DNA of 64,000 bases from an uncultured Pirellulaceae bacterium (lineage in GTDB: Bacteria; Planctomycetota; Planctomycetia; Pirellulales; Pirellulaceae), in assembly GCA_937944405.1 (NCBI GenBank), contig CALDYR010000062.1, forward strand, positions 16,003 through 80,002, in the 5' to 3' direction. Positions 41,838-52,757 of this stretch are shown here, piece after piece. The position numbers were made by a program, and so were the translations under genes. Position 1 is the stretch's first letter, and every line of letters starts with the position of its first letter. The notes under the pieces were generated by a model. It was not told where the DNA came from. It ran no database searches and saw only the letters and a list, made by a program, of their open reading frames with translations.

Positions 41838-42908
41838 TCACTTTCCCAGAGGAAATATCTGTTTCAGTTGGCTTGCCGAAGCCTCCCAGCAATCCGCTGC
41901 GGATTCGAAATCGGCTGCCATAACCTTGAGCCCATCGACGGTGACACGCGACCGCGCCGCAACGTCGGTGGCCAACGGAATTTGGCCGCTGGCACCGGCG
42001 GCTAAACGTTCTTCTACGTCGGCCATCAACAACCGCTGCAGCAGTCGCGTCGCCTGCGGAGTGTGGGGGCCGTTTTTGATCACGGACAAAGTATTGGGGA
42101 TCAGCAAGGTTCCCATTTCTTGGTCGCCTTGGTCGGGGAAAACGATCACGACTGGTTTTCCGGCATCAATTTCGACCAACGCATCATCGGTATCGGTCAG
42201 CCCGAAGAGAAATTGGCCGGCGGCGACTTTTTCGGCGACCTGTTTATTGCCGCCTTGGAGGACTGCGTTGTGCGCGATGGCGGAATAAAGTCTGGCCGCT
42301 TCGGACGGTCCTAAACGATCAAACATCACAGCCGCATGCGTGGCCGAGGTTCCAAAAAAGGGGCGGGCCAAAGTACACTTGCCTGCGAATCGGGCTTCCG
42401 CCAAATCGGCAAACGAATTGGGACGTTGATGGGTAACGCGCATTAAATCTGTATTGACGATCAAAACGCGTCCGCGCGCTGCGAACCCAAACCAATGCCC
42501 GGTGGGCGACATAAAACGTTTGGGAAAACGGGCACAATGAGTCGTTTCAACGGACGCCAACAATCCCAATCTTTGCAACCGGATCGTATGCAGGATCTCG
42601 TTGTTCCAAAATAAATCTGCGCGTTGCCGTTGGCCGTTGCGAATGATTTCGTTCGTCAACCCGACCGTTTTGTTGGACTCGATGTCATACTTAACGCGCA
42701 TCGGCAAATCGCAATCGACTTCTGCTTCGCCCAGCACAGGAGCTGCAAATTCCCGATCAAGTGCACAAAGCACTACCACTTCGTCGGTCTGGGGTTGAAT
42801 GCAGCCTGCCGAAGCACATACCAGTGCGGTCACCAAAAACCAGCAAGATGTTGAGTTGCTTGAAGGGCCCGGTGCGGCGGTGCGTAGAAAATTTATAACG
42901 GGTTTCAT
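41838..42908 (-). CDS. Extracellular (iron-type) ABC transporter substrate-binding lipoprotein
   Basis: Lipobox-like CASAGC, VVVLCALDREFAAPVLGEAE, ADLFWNNEILHTIRLQRLGLL, FPDQGDQEMGTLLIPNTLSVIKNGPHTPQATRLLQRLL. Confidence 0.8.
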   Translation of the reverse strand: MKPVINFLRTAAPGPSSNSTSCWFLVTALVCASAGCIQPQTDEVVVLCALDREFAAPVLGEAEVDCDLPMRVKYDIESNKTVGLTNEIIRNGQRQRADLFWNNEILHTIRLQRLGLLASVETTHCARFPKRFMSPTGHWFGFAARGRVLIVNTDLMRVTHQRPNSFADLAEARFAGKCTLARPFFGTSATHAAVMFDRLGPSEAARLYSAIAHNAVLQGGNKQVAEKVAAGQFLFGLTDTDDALVEIDAGKPVVIVFPDQGDQEMGTLLIPNTLSVIKNGPHTPQATRLLQRLLMADVEERLAAGASGQIPLATDVAARSRVTVDGLKVMAADFESAADCWEASASQLKQIFPLGK

Positions 42909-43038
42909 CTTTTGTATTTTTTGGGCTGAAAACAAGAACCGACTAACCACAACACAAAACCGACAAAGCGGCCTGTTGCTTGACCAATCGCTCGGTTGAC
43001 TTATGCTTGACCCATGCCTGCCGGAGCTAAATGAAACC

Positions 43039-44385
43039 ATGAAACAATTTCTTCTGCTAATACGCGCTGTGGTGATGATCGGAATCAGCGCTTGCTGGGT
43101 TTGCTCTACCTTGGCTCAATCTGAGGAAAACACAACCGCTCAATCGCTTGAAATGGAACGCTTGAACCGGCGAATGCCGCCTGCGATGCCGATCGATTCG
43201 GACCGGGTTGCCGATGCGGGGGTGTTTGTTAACCGCGGCGTCCACATCAACCTTTACAGCGATCTTGACGACGAAACGAAGCGCGAAGAATGGGTGGACC
43301 TATTTGACGCGGCGACGATCCAATGGTGTGCCTTGTTCGATATCGACAGCCAATCCGCCCAACGATGGAAACTGACCGCCGTCATTATGCAAAACGAGAC
43401 ACGCATCGGGAATGCTGGATTGATCCCTCAAGATCTGCCTAAATTTCCGGCCGGTTATAACCGTGGTCACGAATTTTGGGTCTACATTCAAACGGACGAC
43501 TACTACACCCGGCACTTGATCCTCCACGAGGGCACCCATGCCTTTATGCAGTGGTTCTTGGGCTCGTCGGGGCCACCCTGGTACTCAGAAGGCATGGCCG
43601 AGTGGATCGCGCTGCACCAATGGGACGACCAAGGACTAAAGCTCAACCATACAATCACCGACAAATCACTGACGCCCGGTTGGGGCCGCGTCAACCTTCT
43701 GAAGAAAATGTTGGCCCAAACCCCGCCCAAGTCGCTTGATGATATCTTTGAGACTCCGCCGACGGCGTTTCGTGATGTTAACGCCTACGCTTGGTCGTGG
43801 GCCGCGTGCGAATTTTTGGCCAATCACCCTCTTTCGGAACAAATTTTCGCCAAGCTCCCGACACGCCTAAATCAGCCCATACTCAGCTTCAGTCCGAGAC
43901 TGCGGTCGAAACTGGAACCTGACTGGGACGAACTGACTGGGGATTGGTACCGCTATATCCACGAAGTGAATTATGGGACCGACGTCTCTGCAGCGATGCT
44001 TAAAACTGCTCGCAAAACCCCTGATGGCAGCTTCGAAATCTCCGCGACTTCCAGTTGGCAATCGACTGGAATTTCGGTTATCTCTGGTGATCGGTACCGG
44101 ATCGTTGGAGAAGGCCAATTCGTCGTTGGGCAAACCATAAAGCCTTGGCGTTGCGAATCCGGAGGCGTTACTGTGGAATACTATGATGGGCACCCTTTGG
44201 GCAAACTAATAGCAGCGGTAATCACCGGGGGACCCGACAAAATCCACCAAATCCCGATAGGCAGCACCCAAACACCGATTGTTTTCAACCAAGACGGTAT
44301 TTTGGCACTACGGATCAACGAATCGCCGGCAAGACTAAATGACAACTCCGGCCACTTAAAAGTGACCATTGAGAAAATAAAATAA
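43039..44385 (+). CDS. Secreted protein with gluzincin-like HExxH peptidase motif
   Basis: Signal peptide; LILHEGTHAFMQWFLGSSGPPWYSEGMAEWIAL. Confidence 0.7.
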   Translation: MKQFLLLIRAVVMIGISACWVCSTLAQSEENTTAQSLEMERLNRRMPPAMPIDSDRVADAGVFVNRGVHINLYSDLDDETKREEWVDLFDAATIQWCALFDIDSQSAQRWKLTAVIMQNETRIGNAGLIPQDLPKFPAGYNRGHEFWVYIQTDDYYTRHLILHEGTHAFMQWFLGSSGPPWYSEGMAEWIALHQWDDQGLKLNHTITDKSLTPGWGRVNLLKKMLAQTPPKSLDDIFETPPTAFRDVNAYAWSWAACEFLANHPLSEQIFAKLPTRLNQPILSFSPRLRSKLEPDWDELTGDWYRYIHEVNYGTDVSAAMLKTARKTPDGSFEISATSSWQSTGISVISGDRYRIVGEGQFVVGQTIKPWRCESGGVTVEYYDGHPLGKLIAAVITGGPDKIHQIPIGSTQTPIVFNQDGILALRINESPARLNDNSGHLKVTIEKIK

Positions 44386-44495
44386 GTAAACAATAATAGC
44401 CGTCGCAGTCGGATTGTCAGGCACGCGCTGTCCATCACGTCCGCCGCAGCACCAGTCGACCAACCCATAATCTTCTAACCGAATTCGGTAAACCA

Positions 44496-45746
44496 ATGAA
44501 TTTTTTGCAAAATCAGGATCCCTCAATCTTCAATGCCATCAGTGACGAAGCCGAACGGCAGCAAAACGGCTTGGAGATGATCGCCAGCGAGAACTATACC
44601 AGCCCGGCGATCATGGAAGCCGCCGGTAGCATCCTGACCAACAAATATGCCGAAGGCTATCCCGGTCGTCGTTACTACGGAGGTTGCGAACACGTCGACG
44701 TGATCGAGGACATCGCACGGGATCGGGCCAAAGAACTGTTCGGGGCCGAGTACGCCAACGTGCAACCCACCTCCGGTTCGCAGGCCAACCAAGCGGTATA
44801 TTTGTCGGCGTTGGACGTCGGAGACACGGTACTGGGATTGGATTTAGCACACGGCGGGCACTTGACCCACGGCATGCGGTTGAACCTGTCGGGCAAACTG
44901 TACAACTTCGTCAACTATGGCGTAACCAAAGATACTAACCGTATCGACTTTGATCAGGTCGCGGCGTTGGCGAAGGAACACAAACCAAAAATGATCGTCG
45001 CCGGTGCGAGTGCTTATCCGCGCGAAATCGACCACGCAAAATTCAAAGAAATTGCTGATGAACACGGAGCGCTTCTTTTCGTCGACATGGCACACTACGC
45101 GGGATTGGTTGCAGGCGGAGTCCACAACAGTCCCGTTCCCTACGCGGATTTTGTCACGACCACAACCCATAAGACCTTGCGTGGACCTCGCGCGGGTTTG
45201 ATTTTGTGCAAAAAGAAATGGGCAAAGAAAATCAATTCGGCGGTCTTCCCGGGCATGCAAGGCGGACCCTTGATGCACGTCGTGGCCGGAAAAGCTGTTT
45301 GTTTTGCCGAAGCCATGAAGCCCGAATTCAAACAGTACGCCCAAAACGTTGTCGACAACAGCAAAGCATTGGCCGACGAACTGCTGAAAACCGACCTCCG
45401 TCTGGTCAGCGGAGGAACCGATAACCATTTGGTCTTGGTCGATGTCACGCCATTGGGTATCGGCGGCAGCATCGCCGAAGAAACCTTGGACAAATGCGGC
45501 ATCACCATCAACAAAAACATGATCCCCTACGACCAACGTCAACCGATGGACCCCAGTGGCATCCGCATCGGCACCCCGGCGCTAACCACCCGCGGTATGG
45601 GCTCGGATCAGATGCGTCAAATCGGACAGTGGATCATCGCCGCGCTGTCCAATCCTCAAGACGAAGCTCAACTGGCTTCGATCCAAAACGCAATCAAGGA
45701 ACTCTGCGAAAGCTTCCCAGTTCCAGCGGCCGCGACATTGGTTTAA
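44496..45746 (+). CDS. glyA: Serine hydroxymethyltransferase
   Basis: [62 protein letters not shown]. Confidence 0.97.
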   Translation: MNFLQNQDPSIFNAISDEAERQQNGLEMIASENYTSPAIMEAAGSILTNKYAEGYPGRRYYGGCEHVDVIEDIARDRAKELFGAEYANVQPTSGSQANQAVYLSALDVGDTVLGLDLAHGGHLTHGMRLNLSGKLYNFVNYGVTKDTNRIDFDQVAALAKEHKPKMIVAGASAYPREIDHAKFKEIADEHGALLFVDMAHYAGLVAGGVHNSPVPYADFVTTTTHKTLRGPRAGLILCKKKWAKKINSAVFPGMQGGPLMHVVAGKAVCFAEAMKPEFKQYAQNVVDNSKALADELLKTDLRLVSGGTDNHLVLVDVTPLGIGGSIAEETLDKCGITINKNMIPYDQRQPMDPSGIRIGTPALTTRGMGSDQMRQIGQWIIAALSNPQDEAQLASIQNAIKELCESFPVPAAATLV

Positions 45747-45914
45747 GTTTCAGCCGTTGTCATTGTCAAATAATCCCTCTAAGATTGGCCCTGACACAAG
45801 CATTTTTCGCTGCGGGTTTGCCACGTAAGCAATTTTTTTTTGCGATCATGGCAACCCTTTGGCGATCAACGTCCGCTTTCCTCTCTCCTCTTTTAACGCT
45901 TTGAAAAAACCTTT

Positions 45915-47013
45915 ATGGATTCAGAATTGATCGACCGATCCAACGAAATCAGCCAACGCATCAATCAGCTCCGAGACAGTCTTTGACTACGATCAAAAAC
46001 TCAAAGACATCCAAACGATAGAAGCCCAGATGGCGAAAACTGACTTCTGGGACGACACCGAAGCGGCTCAGGAAACTGTGGGACGGCTCAAGGCTGTTAA
46101 ATCGATCATCACGCCACTAACCGAATTGGGCAGCAGCGGCGAAGACCTGTCAGCGCTGATCGAGATGGCTGAAGAGGACGAATCGATCGAAGGTGAAATC
46201 CGCAGCGAAATCCAGTCGCTGGAAAAACAGCTCGACGCCCTCGAACTCAAGGCGTTGCTCAACGGCCCGCATGACAGCTGTGATGCGATCCTTACGATTT
46301 ATGCGCGCGACGGCGGAACTGACGCCAACGATTGGGCGGAGATGATGCTGCGGATGTATACCCTTTGGGCGCAGAAGCAGGATTATAAAATCGAACTGTT
46401 AGAACGGTCGGACAACTCGGAAGCCGGCATCAATAGCGCCGCAATCGCGATCCGTGGCCCAATGGCATACGGTTATTTAAAAGCCGAATCGGGCACCCAT
46501 CGTCTTGTCCGCATCAGCCCATTTAATTCCGAAGGTAAACGCCAAACCAGTTTTGCGGCGGTCGATGTGACGCCCGAAGTCGGGGATTCAATCGAGATCG
46601 AAATTGACGAAAAAGACGTCGTCACCGAAACCTACAAGGCCAGCGGCGCCGGTGGGCAGCACGTCAATAAAACCGATAGCGCGGTGCGGCTTAAACACAT
46701 TCCCTCGGGTGCCGTTGTGCAATGCCAAAGCCAACGATCACAACATAAGAACCGCGCCCAAGCCTGGAAGATGCTGCGGGCAAAACTGGCTCAAATCGAA
46801 GACGAAAAACGCGAAGCCGAAGAAGCCAGCAAATACCAAAACAAACAGCGCGTCGGTTTTGGTTCACAGATCCGAAACTACTTCTTGCACCCTGACCAGC
46901 GCGTCAAAGACGCACGGACCGGGTACAGCATGGGCGATTTCAGCAAAGTTCTTGATGGTGAAATTCAAGGATTCTTAGACGCTTACCTCAACTGGTTGGC
47001 TAAAGGAACATAG
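45915..47013 (+). CDS. prfB: Peptide chain release factor 2, expressed via +1 programmed frameshift
   Basis: ATG 45915 frame ends in CTT TGA C (45981-45987); the +1 frame continues DYDQKLKDIQTIEAQMAKTDFWDD... with GAGGQHVNKTDSAVRL. Confidence 0.95.
45981..45987 (+). other. prfB +1 frameshift site (CTTTGAC)
   Basis: In-frame cttTGAc after 22 codons; resumed frame matches RF2 (L-DYD...). Confidence 0.92.
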
Positions 47014-47296
47014 CGCAAATCGAACACGGCTCGCAAATCCAAGGTTCATCCAAGAATGTAATAGGTGCGCGTTTGCGTAACAGGATTCGCCAGAGTTCTG
47101 TATGGTTGCATTAGCGTTTAGAAGAAGAGCATTTGGAAGGGAATTCTGGCCAATACCGCTACATTGACTTGACAAAAACTGACAGACCATTGGCCCGTTC
47201 GGTGCGGCTAAGTTCTCTAAAAAACCAAATTGGAAATTCAGCGGATTTGAAATTCTGTTGACCTTGGCTTTCTTTTTCACTCATTCCTCGACAACT

Positions 47297-47842
47297 ATGC
47301 CTCAAATTTCGACCCCCAGACTCAAGGTCACATTTCAAAAAATCTCTAACAACAGCGATCGCTGGTCCCACAAAATCTTCTTGGTCGACGGAGACCTGGA
47401 AACGCTGCTGCTGACGTCTATCGAGGGCGACGATCTGCAAACCTGGCCGCCCAGCCCCCCGCTGCAAGACATCAGCCATCACGACCTCCCCACCGGCGAA
47501 GCGATTCTTGGCGTGGGCATGGCAGGGAAAAGCCACTGGTCAACGTCGGTTTCAGTCGAAAACAATTCGATTGTTTTCTTCGACATGGCGTGCTTAATCA
47601 AGGCCGTGGATGCCACCGTAGGATCCAAATACGAAGTCGCTGCAGACGTGCAAGCAACGTCGGTCGGGGAAAACATCAGCCTTCGAACCCCTAGTGCTAA
47701 CATCGCGATGCATCCTCACCACCCACAACATCATTCCACCGGTTTGATTGTTGTAGGGTCGCAGGTCAACGTCGTCCCCGACCTCTCCACAAAGAGTCCC
47801 ACTGGATCGGTTCGATGGTGCTTTCGCTTGAGCACTCAATAA
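47297..47842 (+). CDS. Hypothetical protein
   Basis: Clean 181-codon ORF from ATG 47297; no family recognised. Confidence 0.6.
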   Translation: MPQISTPRLKVTFQKISNNSDRWSHKIFLVDGDLETLLLTSIEGDDLQTWPPSPPLQDISHHDLPTGEAILGVGMAGKSHWSTSVSVENNSIVFFDMACLIKAVDATVGSKYEVAADVQATSVGENISLRTPSANIAMHPHHPQHHSTGLIVVGSQVNVVPDLSTKSPTGSVRWCFRLSTQ

Positions 47843-48021
47843 CGCTGGGTAACGTCGGATTTTACCGACGTGAAATTGAGTCGCTTGCGTTACAAAACAG
47901 ATCCGACTCGATCCGTATTGCCTTGCCGGTCGAATATCGCAAAGATTAAACTCTGCTAATTTCCGTTGTTGTATTGAAAACGGTCGAACGAAAATTTTGA
48001 CCGACTGAAAGATTTCCACCC

Positions 48022-48780
48022 ATGTTTGATTTATTTAACTTGTCTTCGTTCAGTTTCCCGATCGCAATGATGGGCTTTGACCCGATGTATATGCTAATGG
48101 TGTTACTGCCCAGCATGGCATTGTCGGGCGGCGCGTCCTGGTTGGTGAAAAGCCGCTTCAACAAGTACTCTCAAGTTCCCAGCCAGCGAGGCTATACCGG
48201 CCAACAAGCGGCTCAGAAATTGCTCGATGAGGCCGGCATTACCGACGTCAGGGTCGTTCGAGTCGATGGTTCTCTAACCGATCACTACAACCCAACCACA
48301 AAATCACTCGCCCTTTCCACCCCCGTGTTTGACCAGACATCCATCGCCGCGATCGGCGTCGCGACACACGAAGCCGGACACGCCATCCAACACGCCACCG
48401 GTTACTTTCCGCTGAAGTGGCGCAGCCTGTTGGTGCCAGCCACAGGAATCGGTTCTAAATTCGGCACATGGACGATGATGGGTGGACTGATGCTGATGGG
48501 AATCGGCGGCGCAATCGGCTCCGTCGTTTTTGTCATCGGGGCATGTTTGTACGGACTGTTGCTGTTATTTCAATTAGTAACATTGCCCGTCGAATTCAAC
48601 GCCAGCAACCGAGCCAAGCAATTGGTCGTCCAAGCGGGCATCGTTTCTGAACAAGAGCGCTACGGCATCGACAAAGTCCTCGGTGCTGCGGCGCTGACCT
48701 ACGTCGCGGCTTTTGTCACGTCGTTGATGACCTTGATCTACTTTCTGCACCGTGCCGGATTTTTGGGCGAACGCAGGTAA
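48022..48780 (+). CDS. Membrane zinc metallopeptidase (YugP-like)
   Basis: RGYTGQQAAQKLLDEAGI, DHYNPTTKSLALS, GVATHEAGHAIQHATGY. Confidence 0.9.
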   Translation: MFDLFNLSSFSFPIAMMGFDPMYMLMVLLPSMALSGGASWLVKSRFNKYSQVPSQRGYTGQQAAQKLLDEAGITDVRVVRVDGSLTDHYNPTTKSLALSTPVFDQTSIAAIGVATHEAGHAIQHATGYFPLKWRSLLVPATGIGSKFGTWTMMGGLMLMGIGGAIGSVVFVIGACLYGLLLLFQLVTLPVEFNASNRAKQLVVQAGIVSEQERYGIDKVLGAAALTYVAAFVTSLMTLIYFLHRAGFLGERR

Positions 48781-49295
48781 ACACCAGTAGACGCGGCCAA
48801 TCACGGTCCTAGATAACGGTAGGATTATGGATGGAAAAAGTTCCCACTTCACCTGTCCCACCTTGGGATCGCGCGATTGACAAATTCGGAATTTTCAGGC
48901 TTGCGATTTTAATTTCGTTTAACCGTTAGCCAAAAGCGTACGTGTTTTAACGACCACAGACACGTACGTGATCGGCTGACGGTAAAACATAAAGACGCGC
49001 GCACAAACGGGTCGCCGACCCAATCCCCACGTTTGTTTTTTCCGCGTTACTCAGCACCCGACGCGTAAGATCTTTTTTAGTAAAGCACTTTTTAGCTAAC
49101 ACCGAAATGCCGTTGGTGACGCGCTTGATTTGTCGCTGACAAATTTGGGGTTTCGACCGGCGTATCAGGCAATCTTTATCGCTCCGCATCGAGTCTTCGA
49201 AACGAAGACTCGACAACGGCAAAAAGAATCATGGTCGCGCACTAAAACGGCGAGCGCGATTTATGAACATCACGGACGTTGTTCAGGGACAATCA

Positions 49296-50123
49296 TTAAG
49301 CCAACATGTTCGTCAAACGTCCAGGCGAACCCATCGCGTTGTAGCCGCCATCGATATGAAGTACTTCGCCGGTGATGCCTTCGGAAAGATCTGACAGTAA
49401 AAACGCCCCGGACTTCCCAACGTCTTCGTGCGAAATGTTCTTGCCCGTCATTGCTATGTGTTCGTACATTTTCAACATATCGCCAACGCCGGCGGCGCTT
49501 CCGGCCAACGTCTTCAATGGGCCGGCACTCAAGGCGTTGACCCGTACACCTGCGGGGCCTAAATCGTAGGCCAGATAACGCATCGTTGCATCCAGCGCCG
49601 CTTTACAGATTCCCATCACGTTGTAACCGGGAACACATTTTTCACCACCGAAGTACGTCATACACGCAATCGCCGAACGATCCGAAAGAATCGGCCGGGC
49701 AGCATTGGCGACAGCGATCAGACTGTAACAGCTGATTTCCATCGCCATGTTGAAACCGCTGCGGCTGGTTTCAACGGTGTCGCGTTGCAAATCATTTCGA
49801 TCGGCAAACGCGATCGAATGTAGCAAAAAATCGATTTTCCCAAATTCTTGTTTGGCCGTGTCCATCACGCTAGCGATTTGTTCGTCGTCCTGAACATTAA
49901 GGGGAACCAAGAATTTGGCTTGATCTTGGTAATCTGATTTTTCTAAACACTTTTGAACGCGCCGATGGTTTTTCTTTTTGTCGTCGTCCTCCCGGTCGGG
50001 GAGATGGGTAAAACCACATTGGCCGCCTTCGGACATGATTTTGTCCGCAATCGCCCATGCAATCGAACGATCGTTGGCGACCCCGAGAATTAAACCTTTT
50101 TTACCTTCGAACATACCCGCCAT
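49296..50123 (-). CDS. fabI: Enoyl-[acyl-carrier-protein] reductase
   Basis: GKKGLILGVANDRSIAWAIA, FGKIDFLLHSIAFADR, VPGYNVMGICKAALDATMRYLAYDLGPAGVRVNALSAGP. Confidence 0.94.
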   Translation of the reverse strand: MAGMFEGKKGLILGVANDRSIAWAIADKIMSEGGQCGFTHLPDREDDDKKKNHRRVQKCLEKSDYQDQAKFLVPLNVQDDEQIASVMDTAKQEFGKIDFLLHSIAFADRNDLQRDTVETSRSGFNMAMEISCYSLIAVANAARPILSDRSAIACMTYFGGEKCVPGYNVMGICKAALDATMRYLAYDLGPAGVRVNALSAGPLKTLAGSAAGVGDMLKMYEHIAMTGKNISHEDVGKSGAFLLSDLSEGITGEVLHIDGGYNAMGSPGRLTNMLA

Positions 50124-50373
50124 AACATTCCTCTCAGCTTTCCTCAAAATGCGTTTTCAAATACCAAGAAGTTACATCGTTAGCGCTTCTCAGTGTGGCC
50201 CGCGCTGGAATCGGGCGGGCCAGATTTTCAGCAATTTACCACAACGCGCCGGCTTCTTCATTGCCCCTAAGTGTCAAATTGACGACGGTCTGGTAAATTC
50301 CATCGATAAATCTTGCGATCCAACCATCGCTGCTCGTTTTCGACTACCGACTTGCACTGATCCAATTCCCACC

Positions 50374-52305
50374 ATGCGCCAACAAGCCCAGACCGATCGA
50401 ATCGTCCAAGGTAACCATGGGCCTATGCTGTTGCCTGAACTGATTTACCATTCGCTTCATTGTCACGATGAAAGTAACTTCCTGCGCGCTGCGGTCAAAC
50501 ACATCAACGACGCCACCGGCGCGACCACCACCGCCGTTGTCCAAGGCATCAAAGGCCAATGGCGAACGTTGGCAGAAATACTCACCGACCAACCTTCGCA
50601 AGCATTCCTCACTGACGTTTTAGATGCCGAACGCTGCCTTTGCAAAGGCGACTGGATCGCGACGCCAGTTTCTCCATCGACTCCCGATCTGCAACACCGG
50701 GGCATGTTGCTGTTGCAGAAATTTGCCAATCCACTAACAGGCCAAGAATTCGACTCGATCGCCGCGGCACTCCATTTAGCCCTGATTAACCATCAAAACC
50801 ATATCGCCAGCGACCGCCGCGGCGAACGTTTACAAACGATGCTGGAGATGACGGTCAGTTGGAACCAGTCGCGCGAAACCGATCAATTACTGATCAAGAT
50901 CGCCGAAGCGTCAACGCGATTGCTGGGTGCCGAACGTGCCACGATCTTTCTTCCCGACAGCAGCCGCGAGACTCTGATCGGCAAACCCGCCTTAGGAGTC
51001 GAAGACGGTATCTTGCGAATTCCAGCAACCGCTGGCGTCGTCGGTCAAGTCATCAAAACCGGCCAACCGGTGCGCGTGGACGAAGACATCTCTCACGAAC
51101 AACAACAAATCAATCGTACCGTCGATCAGAAATTGGGGTTCGAGACGAAAACGATCCTCTGCGTCGCGATGTTAGATGCCAAAGGAAAAGTAATCGGCGC
51201 TTTCGAAGTCATCAATCGCCACAGCGGCAACTTCACGGCCGAAGACGAAGTCGCCCTCACAGAACTGGCCGCTCACGCCGCGGTCGCCATCGAGAACACC
51301 CAACACGTCGAAAAATTAGTCTCCACCAAATCACACATCGCTGACCAAGCCGCAGGTGGTGTGGAGCTGATAGGCCAATGTGAGTCGATCGAAAAACTGA
51401 AACAAACATTAGCCCGAATCGCGGACACCGATTTGGCAATCCTGATCACCGGCGAAAACGGAACCGGTAAAGAAGTCGTCGCGCAGTTAGTCCACTACCT
51501 CAGCCAACGGCGTGACGAGGTCTTAGTCGCGGTCAACTGTGCCGCGATCAGCGAAACGCTGCTGGAAAGCGAACTCTTTGGTCACGAAAAAGGAGCTTTC
51601 ACCGACGCCCATCAAGCGCGTGAAGGAAAATTTGAACTGGCTAATGGAGGCACGCTGTTTTTAGATGAAATCGGCGATATGTCTTTGGGTGGACAGGCCA
51701 AACTGCTCCGCGTGCTTGAGGAGAAAGTTGTTGTCCGGGTTGGCGGCAGCGTGACGATTCCGACTTCGGCGCGCGTCGTCGCGGCCACTAATCAGAAGCT
51801 TGGCGAATTGGTACGCGATAAAAAATTTCGCGAAGATCTATTCTTCCGCTTGAACGTGGTAACGATCGAACTGCCAGCGCTGCGCGAGCGCGGAGACGAC
51901 GTTTTGCTGTTGGCGAACCACTTTTTAGACGGTTTCTGCAAAAAGGCACGACGAACGACCCCCACCATTTCTGCGGCCGCAAAAAAACGGTTGTTGGGCC
52001 ATCGTTGGCCGGGCAATGTCCGTGAACTGAGAAATATGATGGAACGGTTGGCCTACCTAACGGACGGCGATAAAGTGGTGCCCGAAGACCTTGCATTCAT
52101 CAATGCACCGGCAGTCGAAGAATCAGCGATCCCGCTTTCGCTGTCTCTAAATGAGGCCACCCATAGTTTTCAAATGGACTATATTCAACGGCAGATCGAC
52201 CACGCCAGAGGCAATATCACCGACGCGGCTGCCAACATGGGCCTGCACCGCTCCAACCTCTATCGGAAAATGAAACAGTTGGGTATGAACGCGGATCAAA
52301 GATAA
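50374..52305 (+). CDS. GAF-containing sigma-54-dependent Fis family transcriptional regulator
   Basis: GAF-like region, ITGENGTGKEVVAQLVHYLS, ESELFGHEKGAFTDA, GGTLFLDEIGDMSLGGQAKLLRVLEE, C-terminal Fis-type HTH ITDAAANMGLHRSNLYRKMKQLG. Confidence 0.94.
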   Translation: MRQQAQTDRIVQGNHGPMLLPELIYHSLHCHDESNFLRAAVKHINDATGATTTAVVQGIKGQWRTLAEILTDQPSQAFLTDVLDAERCLCKGDWIATPVSPSTPDLQHRGMLLLQKFANPLTGQEFDSIAAALHLALINHQNHIASDRRGERLQTMLEMTVSWNQSRETDQLLIKIAEASTRLLGAERATIFLPDSSRETLIGKPALGVEDGILRIPATAGVVGQVIKTGQPVRVDEDISHEQQQINRTVDQKLGFETKTILCVAMLDAKGKVIGAFEVINRHSGNFTAEDEVALTELAAHAAVAIENTQHVEKLVSTKSHIADQAAGGVELIGQCESIEKLKQTLARIADTDLAILITGENGTGKEVVAQLVHYLSQRRDEVLVAVNCAAISETLLESELFGHEKGAFTDAHQAREGKFELANGGTLFLDEIGDMSLGGQAKLLRVLEEKVVVRVGGSVTIPTSARVVAATNQKLGELVRDKKFREDLFFRLNVVTIELPALRERGDDVLLLANHFLDGFCKKARRTTPTISAAAKKRLLGHRWPGNVRELRNMMERLAYLTDGDKVVPEDLAFINAPAVEESAIPLSLSLNEATHSFQMDYIQRQIDHARGNITDAAANMGLHRSNLYRKMKQLGMNADQR

Positions 52306-52757
52306 CGGCGCTGAACTGTTGACACCGATTTTAAAACGAAAACAATCAAAGACTTGTCTCGCTGCTCCCAACGCAAACAAACAACCGTAGTCAAGTCGTT
52401 GGCCCAGTTACTTCGGCGGCAGTCCCAACAGCGGAAAGAATAAAGCTTCCTCATCACACCCTCGTAATCTGCAACGCACAATCGCGGTGGTCGCCGGTCG
52501 CGCAAATCCCAATTCAGATCGAGCCAACCACGAAACGAGCTTTAATCTCGACAGTGGTCTGAATCCTAGCGAATCCAGCTACATTAAAACCACGCTACTT
52601 TTAAAATCACACGACGTTGGGATGCTGATTGTTGGATGACTCACAGAGGGTCCTGTCAGCACCTATCTCTGGCGAACCTTTCGATTAAAAAAGATATTAT
52701 TTCCGAAATCGCTCCGTTTCAAGTTTGACGGTGGTCGGCATTGGATTGTTTAAATGG

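Noticed and set aside
44844-45542. Long antisense ORF (232 aa, minus strand) inside glyA
   Set aside because: Lies opposite a confidently identified glyA; typical spurious antisense ORF in GC-rich coding DNA.
45984-45986. TGA in prfB as a second selenocysteine codon
   Set aside because: The frame after this TGA does not continue RF2; the +1 frame does, so it is the classic RF2 frameshift site.
49978-50373. N-terminal extension of the sigma-54 regulator ORF
   Set aside because: This part overlaps the 5' end of fabI antisense; the protein more plausibly starts at ATG 50374.
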